Shown: piece by piece, positions 7,801-9,838 of the stretch | Layout of the letters: every line of letters begins with the position of its first letter | Numbering within the stretch: position 1 is the first letter of the stretch | NCBI GenBank assembly: GCA_028718405.1 | Contig: JAQULV010000020.1 | Coordinates: forward strand, 1-9,838 | DNA: 9,838 nucleotides | DNA from: Smithellaceae bacterium | GTDB lineage: Bacteria > Desulfobacterota > Syntrophia > Syntrophales > JAQULV01 | Direction: 5' to 3' | Position numbers and translations under genes: made by a program | The notes under the pieces: model-generated | Told to the model about the DNA's origin: nothing | The model's input: only the letters and a program-made list of their open reading frames with translations | Database searches by the model: none

Positions 7801-7841
7801 CGCGTAAAGTCAATAACATAGACTGTCCACACTTTTTCGCG
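7801..7841. repeat. Interrupted inverted repeat upstream of the tetR promoter
   Basis: CGCG (7801-7804) plus AAAGT (7806-7810) pair with ACTTT (7831-7835) plus CGCG (7838-7841), nine pairs with a 1-against-2-nt bulge and a 20-nt loop. It lies between the synthetase operon and the tetR promoter and may be an upstream regulatory site. There is no direct evidence of function. Confidence 0.3.
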
Positions 7842-7861
7842 AAACCCGCACAACAATTCTC

Positions 7862-7891
7862 TTGACAAATGAACACCGTTATTATTACTAA
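7862..7891 (+). promoter_or_regulatory. Candidate sigma-70 promoter of the TetR-family gene
   Basis: The -35 box TTGACA (7862-7867) is perfect. The -10 box is either TATTAC (7883-7888, spacer 15) or TACTAA (7886-7891, spacer 18). It lies about 55 nt before the start codon in an AT-rich stretch and is overlapped by the palindrome below. Confidence 0.5.
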
Positions 7892-7896
7892 CAGTG
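7874..7896. promoter_or_regulatory. Probable TetR-family operator (23-bp imperfect palindrome)
   Basis: The left half is CACcGTTA and the right half TAACaGTG (lower case marks the mismatched pair), around a TA-rich centre. Of 11 base pairs of symmetry 9 match. The site covers the region between the -35 box and the -10, where a bound dimer would block polymerase. Its position just upstream of a TetR-type gene suggests autoregulation. Confidence 0.55.
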
Positions 7897-7945
7897 CTCC
7901 AACTAATTGTTGAAACAAAAACCATGCGCGTAAGGAGAAGTATCG

Positions 7946-8626
7946 ATGGCTAACAAGGCAAGATCAGCGGAAGTAATTGATCTTGAGAAGCAACGTATGA
8001 GCATGGTGGCTTTAGAGATGATCTCGAAGAACGGGTATAACAACCTCAGTATCCGCAAGCTCTCGAAGAAGCTTGATGTCTCCCCCAGCACGATCTACAA
8101 TTATTTTACGGACAGCGAAGAGATCTACATCTACGTCCTGAACAAGGGCTACGAGCGACTGTTCAACGAACTCAAGAAGGCTTGCGATTCCCATACTGAT
8201 GCCGTCGAGAAACTAAGGACCCTGTGCCGGACCTTTTTCTCTTTCTCCGTTCGCGAGCGCAATCTCGTGCTCATTATGTTTATCCTGGATGTGCCCAGGT
8301 ACCACGACTATGAGGGAAGCAAGCACGAATCCCTGAAGGATTCGCTGGCCAATGCGCTCAAGTGCCGCGACCTCGTCGCCAGGATCATGATCGATATGGC
8401 GCATCAATACCCATCGTTTTCCAAGAAGGACGTTGAGCGCTGCACGTTTCGCGTCATCTGCCAGCTCATCGGTCTGTTCACGATGTATGATAATCAAATC
8501 ATGAGAAACATCTCGACGAACGTCGAGGCCAGCGCGGAGCTGCTACTCGGAGAGATCGTCCGCCCCTTCGAGGAGATCAGGGCTGTGGACGCAAAGAAAC
8601 TCGATATCGCCTGCGGCGTATCGTAA
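7946..8626 (+). CDS. TetR/AcrR-family transcriptional regulator
   Basis: This cytoplasmic DNA-binding dimer, usually a ligand-released repressor, has 226 residues. An N-terminal helix-turn-helix (about residues 16-62) shows the family pattern: ALEMISKNGYNNLSIRKLSKKL, then DVSPSTIYNYFTDSEEIY. The remaining two-thirds is a helical ligand-binding and dimerisation domain with no recognisable ligand signature. The Shine-Dalgarno AAGGAG (7932-7937) sits 8 nt before the ATG. A palindrome over its own promoter suggests autoregulation. The activase/glycyl radical enzyme gene begins 78 nt downstream with no convincing promoter between, so it is probably in the same transcript and under the same control. 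The effector could be a CoA thioester or the substrate of that enzyme; this is inference. Confidence 0.9.
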   Translation: MANKARSAEVIDLEKQRMSMVALEMISKNGYNNLSIRKLSKKLDVSPSTIYNYFTDSEEIYIYVLNKGYERLFNELKKACDSHTDAVEKLRTLCRTFFSFSVRERNLVLIMFILDVPRYHDYEGSKHESLKDSLANALKCRDLVARIMIDMAHQYPSFSKKDVERCTFRVICQLIGLFTMYDNQIMRNISTNVEASAELLLGEIVRPFEEIRAVDAKKLDIACGVS

Positions 8627-8640
8627 CAATAATGCTTTAA

Positions 8641-8673
8641 CTTGGGATCGGCCAAGCCAAGACCGGTTCCGAT
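8641..8673. repeat. Alternative short hairpins in the leader of the fused glycyl radical gene
   Basis: CTTGG (8641-8645) can pair with CCAAG (8652-8656). Alternatively ATCGG (8647-8651) can pair with CCGAT (8669-8673). The two pairings share bases and are mutually exclusive. Both lie upstream of the AGGAG (8694-8698). The stems are only 5 bp, and no known riboswitch class was recognised. Confidence 0.25.
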
Positions 8674-8704
8674 TTAGGATCAAATCTTATCAAAGGAGCA
8701 AAAA

Positions 8705-9838
8705 ATGGAAACGGCTCAAACCCAGACTTTAAGTCGAGAAGATTCATCTTATGAGAGTCAGAGCTCGCCGGCCGAAAAGCTGAGAGTCATGAAGATCCAG
8801 CGCACCTGCGTGCACGACGGTCCCGGCATCCGCACCACGATCTTTTTCCAGGGATGCGGACTCCGCTGCCTGTGGTGCCAGAACCCGGAGGCGCTCACAT
8901 ATCGGCCCGAATTCGTCGACGACGGCGACTATTCAATCCCCGGAATCGTCGAACTCGTCTCACGCGACAAGGATTACTACGCCAAGACAGGCGGCGGCGT
9001 GACCCTCTCCGGAGGCGATCCCCTGCTGCAGAACCCGAGCAGCCTGATCCCCCTGTTGGAAGCGCTGCGCAAAGAGAATATCCACGTCGCCGTGGAAACG
9101 TGCCTGCAGGTACCCTGGGCAAATGTGGAAAAGGTCGCCCCCTACGTGGATCTGTTCCTGGCCGACTTGAAGGTCGTGGGCGACGACGAACTCCACAAGA
9201 AACTCACCAAACAGGATCCGAAGCTGATCAAAGAAAACATCCAGAAGCTTCTTGACCTGAAGGCCAACGTTAAATTCCGCATGGTCATCGTGCCCGGCTA
9301 CAACGACGGCGACGCCCGCGTCAAGGCGACGGTTGATTTCCTGAAATCCGTAGGCCACGACTCCATCGAACTGCTCAAGTACCACAACATGTACGAGGAT
9401 AAGGCCAAACGCCTGGGCATCGACATCGACCATCTCAACATCACTAACGACCAGAGCCTCGCCGCCGTTAAGACGGCCGTCGAGTCCTTCAAGGCGCAGG
9501 GCATTACGACATACTGCTACGATCTCGACGCCAAGAGAAACAAGGCCGTTTTTACTAAGCGCGTCTATGACATCCAGGACGCCATTCGGCAAAGCGGTCG
9601 GGCTCTATGTTTCGAAGTCTCCAGGCTGAAGACGGACTACTATAAGAAGAACGGCTTCAAAAAACCCAACCCCATCCACCGCTCCGAACGTCTGGACTAT
9701 GTTTTGAAAAACAAGACCGTCAAGATCTATCCCAATGAGCTCCTTGTCGGCAATTTCACCGCCAAGCGGTGCGCCGGCCAGATATGGGAAGAGCACTACG
9801 GCGCCCTGTTCGCTTCGATCCTCCATCAGATCCATAGG
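8705..9838 (+). CDS. Fused glycyl-radical-enzyme activase (radical SAM) and glycyl radical enzyme (3' end outside window)
   Basis: One open frame of 378 codons runs off the right edge. Residues about 28-285 are a radical SAM activase, which uses SAM and a 4Fe-4S cluster to place a radical on a glycine of its target: HDGPGIRTTIFFQG, then Cys51-x3-Cys55-x2-Cys58, GGGVTLSGGDPL (SAM site, about 95-107), FLADLK, and RMVIVPGYND. There is no ferredoxin-like insert after the Cys triad. From about residue 300 the chain becomes the N-terminus of a PFL-like glycyl radical enzyme: CFEVSRLKTDYYKK, HRSERLDYVLKN and NELLVGNFTAKR, then WEEHYG. The linker is only about 15 residues. No in-frame ATG, GTG or TTG occurs near the junction. 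AGGAG (8694-8698) supports the start; Met29 is an alternative. The catalytic Cys and glycyl loop lie beyond the window, so the substrate is unknown. Confidence 0.88.
   Translation, partial: METAQTQTLSREDSSYESQSSPAEKLRVMKIQRTCVHDGPGIRTTIFFQGCGLRCLWCQNPEALTYRPEFVDDGDYSIPGIVELVSRDKDYYAKTGGGVTLSGGDPLLQNPSSLIPLLEALRKENIHVAVETCLQVPWANVEKVAPYVDLFLADLKVVGDDELHKKLTKQDPKLIKENIQKLLDLKANVKFRMVIVPGYNDGDARVKATVDFLKSVGHDSIELLKYHNMYEDKAKRLGIDIDHLNITNDQSLAAVKTAVESFKAQGITTYCYDLDAKRNKAVFTKRVYDIQDAIRQSGRALCFEVSRLKTDYYKKNGFKKPNPIHRSERLDYVLKNKTVKIYPNELLVGNFTAKRCAGQIWEEHYGALFASILHQIHR

Noticed and set aside
8854..9255. A 133-codon Arg-rich + strand frame inside the activase region.
   Set aside because: It is a shifted-frame shadow of the activase; the Arg/Pro-rich composition is typical of reading GC-rich codons out of phase.
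1..9838. Search by eye for tRNA, rRNA, CRISPR repeats, transposon ends or phage integration sites.
   Set aside because: None was seen; the genes are evenly spaced, in one direction and of similar composition.

Overview
The window reads like the chromosome of a strictly anaerobic, GC-rich Gram-negative bacterium, most likely a Desulfobacterota/Syntrophales-type organism (for example a Syntrophus or Smithella relative). This is inferred from three things: a PAS/coiled-coil/LuxR regulator of a style common in that group, an OmpA-type envelope protein, and a fermentative block combining AMP- and ADP-forming acyl-CoA synthetases with a glycyl radical enzyme. All eight genes lie on the + strand. 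No tRNA, rRNA, CRISPR array, insertion sequence or phage gene was seen.

Left part (1-3427), general cell functions. The 3' end of a PAS-LuxR sensory regulator is followed by a regulatory-looking intergenic region with a promoter candidate overlapped by an inverted repeat. Next comes a secreted OmpA-domain protein, closed by a strong hairpin. A promoter candidate then precedes exodeoxyribonuclease III (xthA), which is coupled with a 1-nt gap to a small GAF/DUF484-like protein.

Middle part (3428-7721), an acyl-CoA synthetase operon. A 257-nt leader carries a consensus -35 box and short palindromes. It precedes a propionyl-CoA synthetase-like (PrpE/ACSS3-type) AMP-forming enzyme. The next gene starts on a GTG that overlaps its stop codon and encodes the alpha subunit of an ADP-forming acyl-CoA synthetase; the beta (ATP-grasp) subunit follows after a short gap. 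Both predicted phosphohistidines of the ADP-forming relay are present. The operon therefore encodes both an ATP-consuming and an ATP-yielding route between a short-chain acid and its CoA ester.

Right part (7722-9838), a regulated glycyl radical module. A TetR-family regulator has a consensus -35 box, and a 23-bp imperfect palindrome covers its -10 region, suggesting autoregulation. Seventy-eight bases downstream begins the most unusual gene of the window. It is a radical SAM glycyl-radical-enzyme activase that runs without stop, and without any usable internal start at the junction, into the N-terminus of a glycyl radical enzyme (PFL-like domain). The gene leaves the window at its right edge. 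Activase and target enzyme are normally separate proteins, so this one-polypeptide, self-activating arrangement is the main candidate for a novel system. One hypothesis is that the glycyl radical enzyme makes, directly or indirectly, an acyl-CoA or short-chain acid that the neighbouring synthetases interconvert with ATP production. Its substrate cannot be read from the part visible here.
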